DNA of 64,000 nt from Cryptomeria japonica (Eukaryota; Streptophyta; Pinopsida; Cupressales; Cupressaceae), in the NCBI RefSeq assembly GCF_030272615.1, contig NC_081413.1, forward strand, positions 15,634,285 through 15,698,284, written 5' to 3'. Both the position numbers and the translations under genes were made by a program. This document shows positions 1 to 11,503 of this stretch, piece by piece (position 1 is the stretch's first letter; the number at the start of each line of letters is the position of its first letter). Below the pieces are notes generated by a model. It searched no databases, had not been told where the DNA came from, and worked only from the letters and a program-made list of their open reading frames with translations.

Positions 1-1340
<1,340 letters not shown>

Positions 1341-1548
1341 GGGTATACACACGATTCAATAGATACAAAAATTATTACCACTGTCTGGCTTAGAATTATA
1401 CTTGTCTCATGAGAGGAAAAGTGATCATTTTATTGTTACTTAGTTTCCAAAAGATTCTTTTTGCCATAAAAAATATCTTCTCGAGTGTGGAAGGGGAATA
1501 TTAGTTTTTGATGAAGAAAATGGTAAGGAGTAGGGAATCCTATGCCTT

Positions 1549-1845
1549 CTATATTATATTGGGATGGGGGTTCTCTAGGGACCTTGATTCCTTATTTAAT
1601 ACGTCCAAGATCATGTCCTCTATATCCTTGTTTACAAATGATGTCAAAACCAAGTTTGTAATTTTCTTGCAAATGTGATGGGGAAGGAATTTCATCATAA
1701 ACCTCTTTGAAATTTGTGGTGTAAGCATATCTTTAAGCACCAAGGGAATGAATAGAGGAACAAGGAATGATCCTCGTAGGAGGATGCACATGTTTATTCC
1801 AACATTGTTCATGTCCATTTGGGAGGGAAGGGAGTCATTTTGCAT
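1549..1845 (-). pseudogene. Decayed coding relic, distal part (split by LTR element)
   Basis: A 98-codon minus-strand open frame matches no family I know. If the LTR element at 1909-9789 and one copy of its GTAAT duplication are removed, this frame runs into the minus-strand relic at 9795-10121 with one TAA and about one single-base frame change. The two pieces are therefore probably one older coding sequence, possibly itself from a transposon. Its product is unknown and it is certainly non-functional now. Confidence 0.4.
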
Positions 1846-1908
1846 TAAGTTGTCGGGTTGAAAGGAAATATTTTCATCATCTAATGTTTATTTTCTACTC
1901 AATGTAAT

Positions 1909-3194
1909 TGTAGCGTCCTAAAATTGCGACACTTGCAATTTCGACTGCATTTCAGTCTTCACGATGGCGACGCAACACGCAACCTGAATGGAGACCCCAA
2001 AACTTGCTCACGACACTGAAAACTGCATTTTTTAAGCACCATTGGCCTGAACCTCCTTGCACCCCGTTGTCCCGGAGGTGGGACCAGAGCGCCCAGCGCC
2101 CTGGTCCCTCAAGACCAAGGTGCCCAGCGCCCTGGTCCTCCAGGACCATGGCGCCCAGCGCCCTGGTCCTCCAGGACCATGGCGCCCAGCGCCCTGGTCC
2201 CTGGGTCCTATTTTGGGCCCGGTTTCCTAAGTGATATCGGGTCTTTTTGATTGCAATTTGGAAATATACTTCCCTGGTCAGCCTAAGGTCGGGAAAATCA
2301 GTCTATCAGCCCTAATTGACAAGTATATAAACTACATTTTTCTCTCTCATTTGGCATGAGAAGGACATATGTGAAAAGCGTGGAAACTATACTCAAGCAT
2401 TCAAGCATTCAAGCAATTGATCATTCCAAGTCTCCATTCAAGGCTAAGTGTTGCATTCAAGACAAGGATTCAACCATTGAAGAGGAGATCACATACAACA
2501 TATTACTACAACATACAACATACAACATCTAAACCTTCGCACATAAGGATACCAACATCCTTAGAACAAGGTATTAGTACTTGTTTTACAGTCATTTACA
2601 TTTACAGCACTTGCTCATTTCTTGGTTAATTCCAAAACCGGGGTTTGACCTAAAGGCAAACCCCTAATCCCTAACCCCCCAATCGTCTTTGCTTTTCTGT
2701 GTGTAGGTTGCAGGCACGCGGCTGAGATTGAAGATCTGGAATCCTTGTGCAGAGACGAACCGATCCCCCTTCGTTTCGCAGATTTTTCGGAGGACCGTGG
2801 CGCCGGGCGCCATCGTCCCAACAACTTTTGCTCAAATTTGCAGGACAACGCCGTATCGACATTCTACTGCTAATTCCAGGTCCGCAGCTTCATCCTATAA
2901 CCTAAACTCAGTTTATAAGTGAATCTTTATGACTTTCTATGCATGCTTAGCTTAATTTCCTTAACAACATTCTTTACAAAAGAGGGTAGCCTTGCTTTCC
3001 TAACCCTTGAAATTCATTTAGCATCCAATCTTACATTGTGTGGGATTGCATCTTATGAGTTTCAACCCCTCTTTTGAATGTAAAGTCTTCCCCCTAAGTG
3101 AAAACCCATCGAATCCTAGCGAACCTCCCTTCTCTCTCCTCGGAGTTAGAAGAGGGGAGACCAACTAGGGTTCGACCGCGATTTTCCGCTTACA
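1909..3194 (+). repeat. 5' LTR of gag-only element (1286 bp)
   Basis: It aligns along its whole length with 8565-9789. It is 61 bp longer, mainly because a 31-bp unit is present in two extra copies at 2120-2203. TG and CA ends are clear. Near 2790-2850 it contains a GC-rich block, with GGCGCCGGGCGCC at its centre, that recurs in altered form twice in the leader. Confidence 0.93.
2120..2203 (+). repeat. 31-bp hairpin-forming tandem repeat in the 5' LTR
   Basis: Unit boundaries are 2120-2150, 2151-2181 and a partial unit 2182-2203. Each full unit contains the inverted repeat TGGTCC-tcca-GGACCA and a GCGCCCAGCGCC core. The 3' LTR has one unit at the same place, so the expansion or contraction happened after, or during, the last transposition. 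Confidence 0.85.
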
Positions 3195-3196
3195 TT

Positions 3197-3214
3197 TTGG
3201 TGAACCCGACGTGA
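3197..3214 (+). promoter_or_regulatory. Candidate primer-binding site
   Basis: Directly after the 5' LTR comes TTGGTGAACCCGACGTGA. Its position fits a tRNA primer-binding site for minus-strand DNA synthesis. It is not the initiator-Met site TGGTATCAGAGC used by the other LTR elements in this window. I could not assign the tRNA. Confidence 0.5.
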
Positions 3215-3560
3215 ACATCCTTTCTGATTATTCATGATTAGATCTGAAAATTGATTCCTTGATTACATTTCCATGTTTGATCTTTTGCAAAATTTTAGAG
3301 GTGATTGCATAAAAACCCTAAATTTTCTTTTTTTGAACATTGAACTTGCGAAATGTTTAATTATTAATGCTTGCTTCAGATCTGCTTTTCTATTATAAAT
3401 TATCAATTCATATCTGTACTTTAATTTTGAAAATTAAGTGGTTAAATGTCAAAACCCTAATTTTTGAAACCCTCTTAATTCAACCTTTGTTTGACAATTT
3501 GACCGATCAAAACATCTCCAAATCAGCTGTAACTTTGGATTCTGCAATAAAATCACAATA

Positions 3561-3655
3561 TCTTTCATCCCTGAAAATTTGGAAAAAAGTTGCGAGGACC
3601 GTGTTGCACTCCGAGCGCCATCGTCCCCGACAATTTTTTCAAAATTTCGGGAGCG
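3561..3655 (+). repeat. Leader repeat, copy 1 (GC-box module)
   Basis: This segment runs from tctttcatccctg through cgaggaccgtgttgcactccgagcgcc to aaaatttcgggag. It recurs at 4184-4276 and its core resembles 2790-2850 inside the LTR. It lies in the untranslated leader between LTR and gag, in an otherwise T/A-rich context. Confidence 0.7.
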
Positions 3656-4183
3656 AGATCTTGCTGTATTTTCCTGCTAAAATCTAGAATTTTGGCTGAT
3701 TTTGTCAATTATAACACTTTCAAAATTACGGTCAAAGTTGGTCTTGTGATTGCTTGGTTTAAGGCTCCTAATCATTCAAAAATTGTTGAAATTGAAATTT
3801 TGTGTCAAAATTGTGTTCTTATTGTCCTAAATCTGAAAATTGTGTTTGCATTCATTCAAAATTTCAGTGCTTTATTCAAATTCTTGCATTTTGTGACTTT
3901 TGAAATTAAGTGCCTAATTACAACAACTTTGATTTCCGCTTTCAAAATTGAATTTAGCATGAAATTGAGTCAATTTTTAAATTTCAAAACTTGCACTGCT
4001 TTTGACATTCCCTCTAAAATCATAAAATTCAAAATTTCAGTTTCCCTCTCTTTTTCAAAATTCAAATTTTGCATTTTTCGACAATCTTGATAGGGTTCAA
4101 TTTTGAGATTGCAACTTTAATTTGGCCTATCTACAGATCGTAAAATCCCTCAATTTTTTCAAATTAGCTCTAAAATCATCATA

Positions 4184-4276
4184 CCTTTCATCCCTGCAAA
4201 TTTCGAAAAAAGTTGCAAGGACTGTGTTGCACTCCGAGCGCCACGGTCCCGAACATTTTTTCTGAAATTTCGGGAG
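4184..4276 (+). repeat. Leader repeat, copy 2 (GC-box module)
   Basis: It matches 3561-3655 in order and length with scattered substitutions. A pyrimidine-rich stretch ending TCTCTCTCTCTCTAG follows at about 4361-4374, only two bases before the gag ATG; it resembles a plant 3' splice site. Confidence 0.7.
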
Positions 4277-4376
4277 ACTGTTGTGATTGCATTTAACAGC
4301 TTAAATCTGGAAGATTGGCTGTTTTTACTGAAAATTGCTACCTCTAAAATCAAAATCTTCTCTCTCTCTCTAGTGC

Positions 4377-7300
4377 ATGAGTTTTACAATAGTAAGCCCT
4401 ACTTACACTATTCCCGTTAGACGAAGCCATAGAATTAAGCCCTTCCGAGGTTTAACTACCGAGGAGATGGAACCTAATTTGAGTAGCCTTTTTAACAAGG
4501 ACATGGGTAATTCCTCTAATCCTCCTAATGATGAAGAAGCTCCCCATGAAGTTTCTGTTGAACAACTTTCCAAATTGGATAACCAATTTGACGATTTTCA
4601 CCAATGGATGTCTCATGAGTATCCCGATAGTCAAGCTTTTCCTTTAATTGAGGGTCTAAAACGTATGCTTCAAAGTGATAAGAATGGAATTGATGTTTTA
4701 CGTGGTATCGCACACATTGTGGATTCGAATGTGATGCCTATGAAGAGTTGTGCTGAATCTTTAGGTTATACACAACCTCCTACACAAGTCAATCATTCTA
4801 TTCCTTTGACCACTTCTATTGCTAGTTTACCTACCTTTACATCAAACATCATGGCTACCTCTATACAAGACATTCCTCCTGTGATTACCAGTCATGGGGG
4901 CAATCCTCCTTCTTCAATTAATCCCCTTCCTTCATTCAATCCAACTTCTTCGTACATTCCTTCAATGAGTGTTCCTATTACATCTTCACAAATGAACATG
5001 ACGCAAGGGGGCAATTCATTTAACCATTTCATTCCTCCTTGTAGTGTTCCTCCTATTCAATCATCCCCTATGGTTGACTATCGTAGGGTCCCACCACCTT
5101 ACTCTTTACCTTCTTTCAATAACGTAACACCTCCATCTCAATCTAACACACCTAATATGAACTCTTCGACTGAAGCTACCATTAATAATCTTGCACAAAC
5201 TGTCTCTTCTTTACAGCAACAAATTGCCTCTATGAATCAATCTAAGTTTAGTGTGCCCACATTTGATGTTGCGAGCCCACTTTCTCTTGACATTGTTCGA
5301 GCTATCCCTCCTAAACATGTTGAAATCCCGCATTTGGAGCTTTATAATGGTAAAGGAGATCCTCTAACACATGTTAAGACTTTTCAAACAATATGTACTG
5401 ATTTTGCTTATGACCAAAGGTTGCTTGCAAAACTATTCACCAGAACATTAAGAGACAAAGCCCTACAATGGTATTGCTCGTTGCCTTCTTATTCTATTAC
5501 TTCTTTCGAACAACTTGCAAATGCTTTCATTCAACAATTTCAAAACAATATAAGTCGTAAAGTTACTTTGATTGATTTAATGCATTGTAAACAAGGTGTT
5601 AAAGAAAAAGTGACTGATTTCATTGGTAGATATAAGCATTTGTATGCTCAAATTTCTTTTCCAGTGCCTGATAATGATATTCAAATAATCTTTATTTCTA
5701 ATTTGCAAAAAGATATTCGAGACAAACTTCTGTTTTCTGAGTTTACTTCTTTCCAACAGTTGTGTGCCACTCTTCACAATTATCAACTGACTGTGAGTCA
5801 AATGGAACAATCACATCCTATGGCTCCGAGTGATAAGGGTGATAGCAGTCAACAACCATTTGGGAAGTTTAAACCGAACAGAGATTCCATCAAATTCAAT
5901 GAAAACATCATCAACAACAATGTGAATGCAGCATCAGGTGTGCCTCCTATTTCTAAATTTTTCAGGAAAGAAAGAAAGTATACTCCTTTGAATGAATCAT
6001 TGCATAGTATTATGAATAAGTTATTGGAACAAAATGTGCTTACTCTTCCTCCTATAAGACAAATTGATCCTACAAAGATTACTTCACCTTATTTTGATCA
6101 CAAATCTTTTTGTCACTTTCATCGTCAGCCTGGGCATGATACTGAAAAATGTTTTTCTTTAAAGGGTAAAATTCAAGATTTGATTGATAATAATACTATT
6201 TCTGTTTCTGGAGTGAATGATAAAGGCAACACATCTATAGCTCCTCCTAACCAAAATCTTCAGATTTTTACTGATCCATTACCTTCTCATACCTCTCATA
6301 CCTCTAATGCGATTGAGGCTAATGATTCCTCTTTCTCATCTGATGGTCTTATGTCTATGACTCCGAATGTGATTAACTTTGTAGAGCAGCAAGAAAACCC
6401 TAAAGAACCTTCCATCACATTTGATTCTAGTGAAACCATTAGAGCACCTGATGGTCCTTTATATGTAGTTGCAAAAGTTAAGAATACACCTTGCCGTGGA
6501 GTGCTTATTGATCCTTCGTGCATGGTGAATGTTATTACTGAAGAATTTCTTTTTACTTTGCAATTGAATCAAGTGATCTATGACAAAACAGATGTGATTG
6601 TGAAACTATTTGATGCATTTTCTTCTCCTGCAATTGGTTCTATTACATTGCCTATTGAGGTCCATAATAAATCTCTTGATTTGAACTTTGCTATTATTCC
6701 TTCTTCCGAACAATTTCGTGTGAAGCTTGGCTATCCTTGGCTATCTTCCATGAAAGCTATTGCTTCTCCTATTCATAAGTGTTTAAAATTTCCCCATAAT
6801 GGTGAAGTTGTTACTGTCAATCATAGTCTCTTTAAACCAGCCGAAAGAACCTCTAGTGTTCCTATTGATTACTTTTGGCCCAAACAATTCCAATCTCTTC
6901 CTCCGCGAAGTGATCATCTTTTTAAATCTTATCAAAAGTGGAAAACAGATATGATCCTATCTCTAAGTGAACCTAGAACACCTAAACTTGACATTCCTAT
7001 CATTCTTGAGAAGGAAATTCTTCCTTTGAAAGACAAAACTAATGTCTTTCCCCAAGAAGATTCCCAACCCGTCCCCATGGATGTGACTATGTCTATGCCT
7101 AATAAATCTTCTAAAAATAGACCTATACCTCCTCGTCATGATGGACTCGGTCTTCTTCCTAAACCAAATATTTGTCCTTTGTATGGAGCAGTTCCTCCTC
7201 CTTTTTATAGAGAGAAGAGACCTTCTTCTTCTCCTATTATCCAGCCTAAGAGACCACAACCTAAACATCCAAGTGCTAAGGATGAGAACATTCCTCCTCC

Positions 7301-7820
7301 TCTATCTTCTACACTTCCTACTAAGACTAGACGTAATCGTTCTGCACGGGAACGCCGACGAAAGCGTCGTCTTAGGGCTCAAGCAGCTGCTTCTCAAACT
7401 TTACAATCTCCAAAAACACCTTCAACAAGCATTATTCCATTTTCTCCTCAGCCGGATATTGAGCCTAAATTTCCTAAACATAAGATGCATGATGGTCTTG
7501 ATCCTGTGCGAGTTAAAGATCCTATTTTTATAAATCTTGATATAGATGAAAATGTTATGCATGATGAAAATGTTACTCCTCTTGCTTCTGATAGCGAATA
7601 TGAACTTGTTGATGTTGATAACCATTTATCTAACGAATTTTGTAAAGCACTTATCCTAGCTCCTAGACAAGAACAATGTGGCTTGGAACATGAACATAGC
7701 CCTTGTTTGGATCTTGTGATAGCTCCATCTGCTGTGTTGGATGTTCCTCCTCTAGCGTGTTCCCTGCCTTCCCGAAACATTGATCAGCAAGATCGGGGGG
7801 TAGATGACGTGCTAGACTAG
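4377..7820 (+). CDS. Gag-like polyprotein with degenerate protease region
   Basis: This single uninterrupted 1147-codon ORF is the only coding region of the element. Residues about 80-300 are Pro/Ser/Thr-rich. Residues about 310-480 resemble a retrotransposon gag (capsid) domain, including ALQWYCSLPS and a downstream FIQQF segment. At about 576-592 the C-x2-H...GH-x4-C pattern (CHFHRQPGHDTEKC) is the Tat-type variant of the Gag zinc knuckle. At about 697-790 there is a retropepsin-like segment, but the catalytic triplet reads DPS (near residue 711) instead of D-T/S-G. Residues about 985-1000 form an arginine-rich stretch. No RT, RNase H or integrase follows. The start was chosen as the first ATG after the leader. 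Likely role: particle assembly and RNA packaging for transposition in trans. An intact frame this long suggests recent selection or recent insertion. Confidence 0.85.
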   Translation: MSFTIVSPTYTIPVRRSHRIKPFRGLTTEEMEPNLSSLFNKDMGNSSNPPNDEEAPHEVSVEQLSKLDNQFDDFHQWMSHEYPDSQAFPLIEGLKRMLQSDKNGIDVLRGIAHIVDSNVMPMKSCAESLGYTQPPTQVNHSIPLTTSIASLPTFTSNIMATSIQDIPPVITSHGGNPPSSINPLPSFNPTSSYIPSMSVPITSSQMNMTQGGNSFNHFIPPCSVPPIQSSPMVDYRRVPPPYSLPSFNNVTPPSQSNTPNMNSSTEATINNLAQTVSSLQQQIASMNQSKFSVPTFDVASPLSLDIVRAIPPKHVEIPHLELYNGKGDPLTHVKTFQTICTDFAYDQRLLAKLFTRTLRDKALQWYCSLPSYSITSFEQLANAFIQQFQNNISRKVTLIDLMHCKQGVKEKVTDFIGRYKHLYAQISFPVPDNDIQIIFISNLQKDIRDKLLFSEFTSFQQLCATLHNYQLTVSQMEQSHPMAPSDKGDSSQQPFGKFKPNRDSIKFNENIINNNVNAASGVPPISKFFRKERKYTPLNESLHSIMNKLLEQNVLTLPPIRQIDPTKITSPYFDHKSFCHFHRQPGHDTEKCFSLKGKIQDLIDNNTISVSGVNDKGNTSIAPPNQNLQIFTDPLPSHTSHTSNAIEANDSSFSSDGLMSMTPNVINFVEQQENPKEPSITFDSSETIRAPDGPLYVVAKVKNTPCRGVLIDPSCMVNVITEEFLFTLQLNQVIYDKTDVIVKLFDAFSSPAIGSITLPIEVHNKSLDLNFAIIPSSEQFRVKLGYPWLSSMKAIASPIHKCLKFPHNGEVVTVNHSLFKPAERTSSVPIDYFWPKQFQSLPPRSDHLFKSYQKWKTDMILSLSEPRTPKLDIPIILEKEILPLKDKTNVFPQEDSQPVPMDVTMSMPNKSSKNRPIPPRHDGLGLLPKPNICPLYGAVPPPFYREKRPSSSPIIQPKRPQPKHPSAKDENIPPPLSSTLPTKTRRNRSARERRRKRRLRAQAAASQTLQSPKTPSTSIIPFSPQPDIEPKFPKHKMHDGLDPVRVKDPIFINLDIDENVMHDENVTPLASDSEYELVDVDNHLSNEFCKALILAPRQEQCGLEHEHSPCLDLVIAPSAVLDVPPLACSLPSRNIDQQDRGVDDVLD

Positions 7821-8550
7821 TTACATTAGCATAGCAGATTCTCTCCCCCTCCCTTTTGTTACTTCTTCTATGTGTACTCTCATTCTTCTATTTGTTGTCC
7901 TTAGTGTTGTCTACTTGAGGACGATGCAAAGCATTGAGATCTCTTTGGTCTCTCTCATGTTGACTCAAAAGACACATGTGTTCCCTTCTTCTAGGTGACC
8001 TTCCTTGATTGGGGAATGAAGAACAATTATGCATACATACATATGATATATATACATGACTTATCATACAGCATACTGACCCCGAGGAAAGCGAAGTCAC
8101 CTCGTGCTTTGTGTTTTCTGTCTATTATCCTTGGGTTTATCTCACACTTGGGGGCTAAATCTTTGCGATAACGTGCTCCTTTTCCTTTCTCATTTCTTAT
8201 GTGTATCACTACGTTAAAACAATCACCCCCGTTGAGGCGTGTGCGATCGCTTTAACGTAGGGAGGCATACACCCTGTCTATCCTTTCAAAGATACTTGAA
8301 AATTTCTTGGCAAACTTAGCTTTGTCTTGAAGATTTTTGGTATTTCTTTTGCATGACTCATAGTGAGGGAACCTTACTACTGACAGTCATGGTTCTTCCT
8401 TGTGATCTTCCCTTTTACTTTGTCAATCGAAGTCGTAAGATCCTTAGTCCACTGGGGGCTTGGTGTATCTTGCCTCCTTGACGTGGTGAAAGTCTTTCAA
8501 TGTTGTTTCCTTGTACTTTACCGGAAGTATGAGCATACATACTCCCGCTA
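7821..8550 (+). other. Non-coding 3' region of the gag-only element
   Basis: Between the gag stop and the purine tract I see no reading frame with a recognisable domain. Ordinary autonomous Ty3/gypsy elements would carry several kilobases of pol here, so the pol gene has been lost or replaced. Confidence 0.6.
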
Positions 8551-8564
8551 AAGTGGGGGCTAAA
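8551..8564 (+). promoter_or_regulatory. Polypurine tract (plus-strand primer)
   Basis: AAGTGGGGGCTAAA abuts the 3' LTR start. A purine-rich run at this place is where retroelement plus-strand DNA synthesis is primed. Confidence 0.65.
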
Positions 8565-9789
8565 TGTAGCGTCCTAAAATTGCGACACTTGCAATTTCGA
8601 CTGCATTTCGGTCTTCACGATGGGGACGCAACACGCAACCTGAATGGAGACCCCAAAACTTGCTCACGACACTGAAAATTGCATTTTTTAAGCACCATTG
8701 GCCTGAACCTCCTTGCACCCCGCTGTCCCGGAGGTGGGACCAGAGCGCCCAGCGCCCTGGTCCCTCAGGACCAGGGCACCCAGCGCCCTAGTCCCTGGGT
8801 CCTATTTTGGGCCCGGTTTCCTAAGTGATATCGGGTCTTTTTGATTGCAATTTGGAAATATACTTCCCTGGTCGACCTAAGGTCGGGAAAATCAGTCTAT
8901 CAGCCCTAATTGACAAGTATATAAACTACATTTTTCTCTCTCATTTGGCATGAGAAGGACATATGTGAAAAGAGTGGAAACTATACTCAAGCATTCAAGC
9001 ATTCAAGCAATTGATCATTCCAATTCTCCATTCAAGGCTAAGTGTTGCATTCAAGACAAGGATTCAACCATTGAAGAGGAGATCACATACAACATATTAC
9101 TACAACATACAACATACAACATCTAAACCTTCGCACATAAGGATACCAACATCCTTAGAACAAGGTATTAGTACTTGTTTTACAGTCATTTACATTTACA
9201 GCACTTGCTCATTTCTTGGTTAATTCCAAAACCGGGGTTTGACCTAAAGGCAAACCCCTAATCCCTAACCCCCCAATCGTCTTCGCTTTTCTGTGTGTAG
9301 GTTGCAGGTACGCGGCTGAGATTGAAGATCTGGAATCCTTGTGCAGAGACGAACCGATCCCCCTTCGTTTCGCGGATTTTTCGGAGGACCGTGGCGCCGG
9401 GCGCCATCGTCCCGACAACTTTTGCTCAAATTTGCAGGACAGCGCCGTATCGACATTCTACTGCTAATTCCAGGTCCGCAGCTTCATCCTATAACCTAAA
9501 CTCAGTTTATAAGCGAATCTTTATGACTTTCTATGCATGCTTAGCTTAATTTCCTTAACAACATTCTTTACAAAAGAGGGTAGCCTTGCTTTCCTAACCC
9601 TTGAAATTCATTTAGCATCCAATCTTACATTGTGTGGGATTGCATCTTATGAGTTTCAACCCCTCTTTTGAATGTAAAGTCTTCCCCCTAAGTGAAAACC
9701 CATCGAATCCTAGCGAACCTCCCTTCTCTCTCCTCGGAGTTAGAAGAGGGGAGACCAACTAGGGTTCGACCACGATTTTCCGCTTTACA
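8565..9789 (+). repeat. 3' LTR of gag-only element (1225 bp)
   Basis: Pairs with 1909-3194. It begins TGTAGCG and ends CGCTTTACA, followed by the GTAAT duplication. Differences from the 5' LTR are mostly transitions. Confidence 0.93.
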
Positions 9790-9794
9790 GTAAT

Positions 9795-10121
9795 GTTAGG
9801 TGACATATCATCAAGGAAATGCATAACATCATCTTATCTGACAACACATCAATGGTTAAGATGAGCTCTAGAAGAATAAGGGGGTCTAAGGTTATAGATG
9901 TATTAAAAGTTTGATTATCAATATTTAAAGCATGTTCTTCTCGCACCAAATTAACCTTGTGGGAAGATGATTCGTCATTAGTTTCCAATGCTTCATCTCT
10001 AGTAGAGAGATTTTTGGTAAAAGTATTAACTATTTCCTCATGGATAATGAATACTCTGGGAGAGGTACAAGCATGATTCATCTCAAGATTATTTATAGGG
10101 GGCAATAGAGGTGCAACATGA
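9795..10121 (-). pseudogene. Decayed coding relic, proximal part
   Basis: A minus-strand open frame of about 110 codons is cut on its upstream side by the copia-type element at 10122 and on its downstream side by the element ending at 9789. Its sequence, rich in Asn, Glu, Leu and Thr, matches no family I recognise. It is the other half of the relic at 1549-1908. Confidence 0.4.
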
Positions 10122-11238
10122 TGTTGGCAAGATGCATCGCATTGGTGTTCATATGTTGTCATTGATGGTAACTAGAGTCATATATCCAATCCATAAGCCA
10201 TTATTCATTCATATTGGAAGTCAGATTGAGATCCGGTGAGGTTTGGTGAGATAGAACAGGACATCTAGCAGAGTGTATAGTGTTTTGGTTGGCGAATCAT
10301 TTGTGTTGAGTATTTGGTGTTGCGGATCTAGGAGAAGCATTGTGGACATGTAATATGTCTTATTCCAGGTTCATGGCCTCCAATGTTGAGTGAGTTGGAA
10401 AGTCCGGTATATAATTTTTTGGTTAGAACAATGTTCATTATCAATAACGTGTGGATATTCATTGTGTGGATCTTGCAAATCAATTTTGGCAGTTATTTGT
10501 GTGTTCAAGGATGTTAAGCCAACATGTAGGAAACATGTGGACAATTTGTTTCGGTCTGTATGATTGTTTTTGGATCAGATTGAGCCAACTTAGGTAACAC
10601 ATTTCATTTGCATGTTATGCATTTTGGGGTCAACGTGTAATATACCCAAATTGATGTTGTGGATATATAAGACCAATTGATTTGACCATTTTTTATATCA
10701 GTGGTTATGTATGAAGTATGTATGAGCGATTGTGCGCAGTTTCACATGCGCAAGTGAAGGATTTGTGCTTTGAAATTCAGTATAATATCATAATAGAGCA
10801 GTGTTGCATAACAAAGTATTTTGTGCTTAACTGGAACTATTTTTGGCATTTGTAGATTTTGTTTATCAGTTCAGATATTCCAATTATTATCTGTAATCTT
10901 TGTAAGGCAATGAGCCTTTTGGGGTTGCAGCCCTTATTGTAATTTGAGTAGTGAGCTCTAGACAGTGTGCCTGAATGAATGTTCAATCCCCTCATGCAAT
11001 ATTATTATACTCCTAACAAGGTATATTAATATTATGGGTTTCAATCCCACTGTGGTTTTTCCCTGAACCGAATTTCCATGTAAAAATCCCAGTGTTATGG
11101 TGTTATTGTTATTTGCTTTGTGTTTCTGCACTCTACTTTAATTCATTTGTATTAAGTGGTTAAAAGGACAAATTACGAATGTTAAAATTTGTAGAACACT
11201 GATTCACCCTCCCCTCTCAATGTTCCTTGATTCCAACA
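10122..11238 (+). repeat. 5' LTR of copia-type element (1117 bp)
   Basis: It aligns with 14037-16356 once the 1197-bp insertion is removed from the latter (leaving 1123 bp). The two have many substitutions, so this insertion looks older than the gag-only element next to it. Confidence 0.9.
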
Positions 11239-11240
11239 AT

Positions 11241-11253
11241 TGGTATCAGAGCC
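11241..11253 (+). promoter_or_regulatory. Primer-binding site for initiator Met-tRNA
   Basis: TGGTATCAGAGCC begins two bases after the LTR end. This is the standard plant copia primer site. Confidence 0.92.
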
Positions 11254-11503
11254 TAGTTCCTCGAAAGAAGCCTAATAGCTTGAGGAGGATCCGGGAAAGT
11301 GAATCAATGGATTCCGATAGTCTTAGACATTAGCTTGTTGTAGCACTTGAGGATCTTGATCAAGCCCTAGCTGAGGTTCGACAAGTGAAAGCAAACCTTA
11401 AGGATGCTGAGAACTTCATTGAATCATTGAAAGATCAGTTGAACAAGTCAGATTTGTGACTATAGATGACAAAGAAACATAGTCAGATGAAGCTATAAAG
11501 GAC

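Larger units (their letters stand above)
1909..9789 (+). mobile_element. Complete gag-only LTR retrotransposon (Tat-like, non-autonomous)
   Basis: The 7.88-kb element has two LTRs that begin TGTAGCG and end TACA, flanked by a perfect GTAAT duplication (1904-1908 and 9790-9794). The LTRs differ at roughly 20 positions by eye plus a 62-bp repeat expansion in the 5' copy, so the insertion is fairly young. The order is LTR, PBS-like site, AT-rich leader, one long gag-like ORF (4377-7820), about 740 bp of non-coding sequence, purine tract, LTR. There is no reverse transcriptase, RNase H or integrase. Its mobility must have depended on enzymes from a partner element. The histidine/cysteine motif in Gag suggests the Ty3/gypsy Tat lineage; that assignment is from motif memory. 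Confidence 0.9.

Noticed and set aside
7138-7533. 131-codon plus-strand frame in the gag ORF
   Set aside because: Out-of-frame shadow, rich in Leu, of the intact gag-like ORF.
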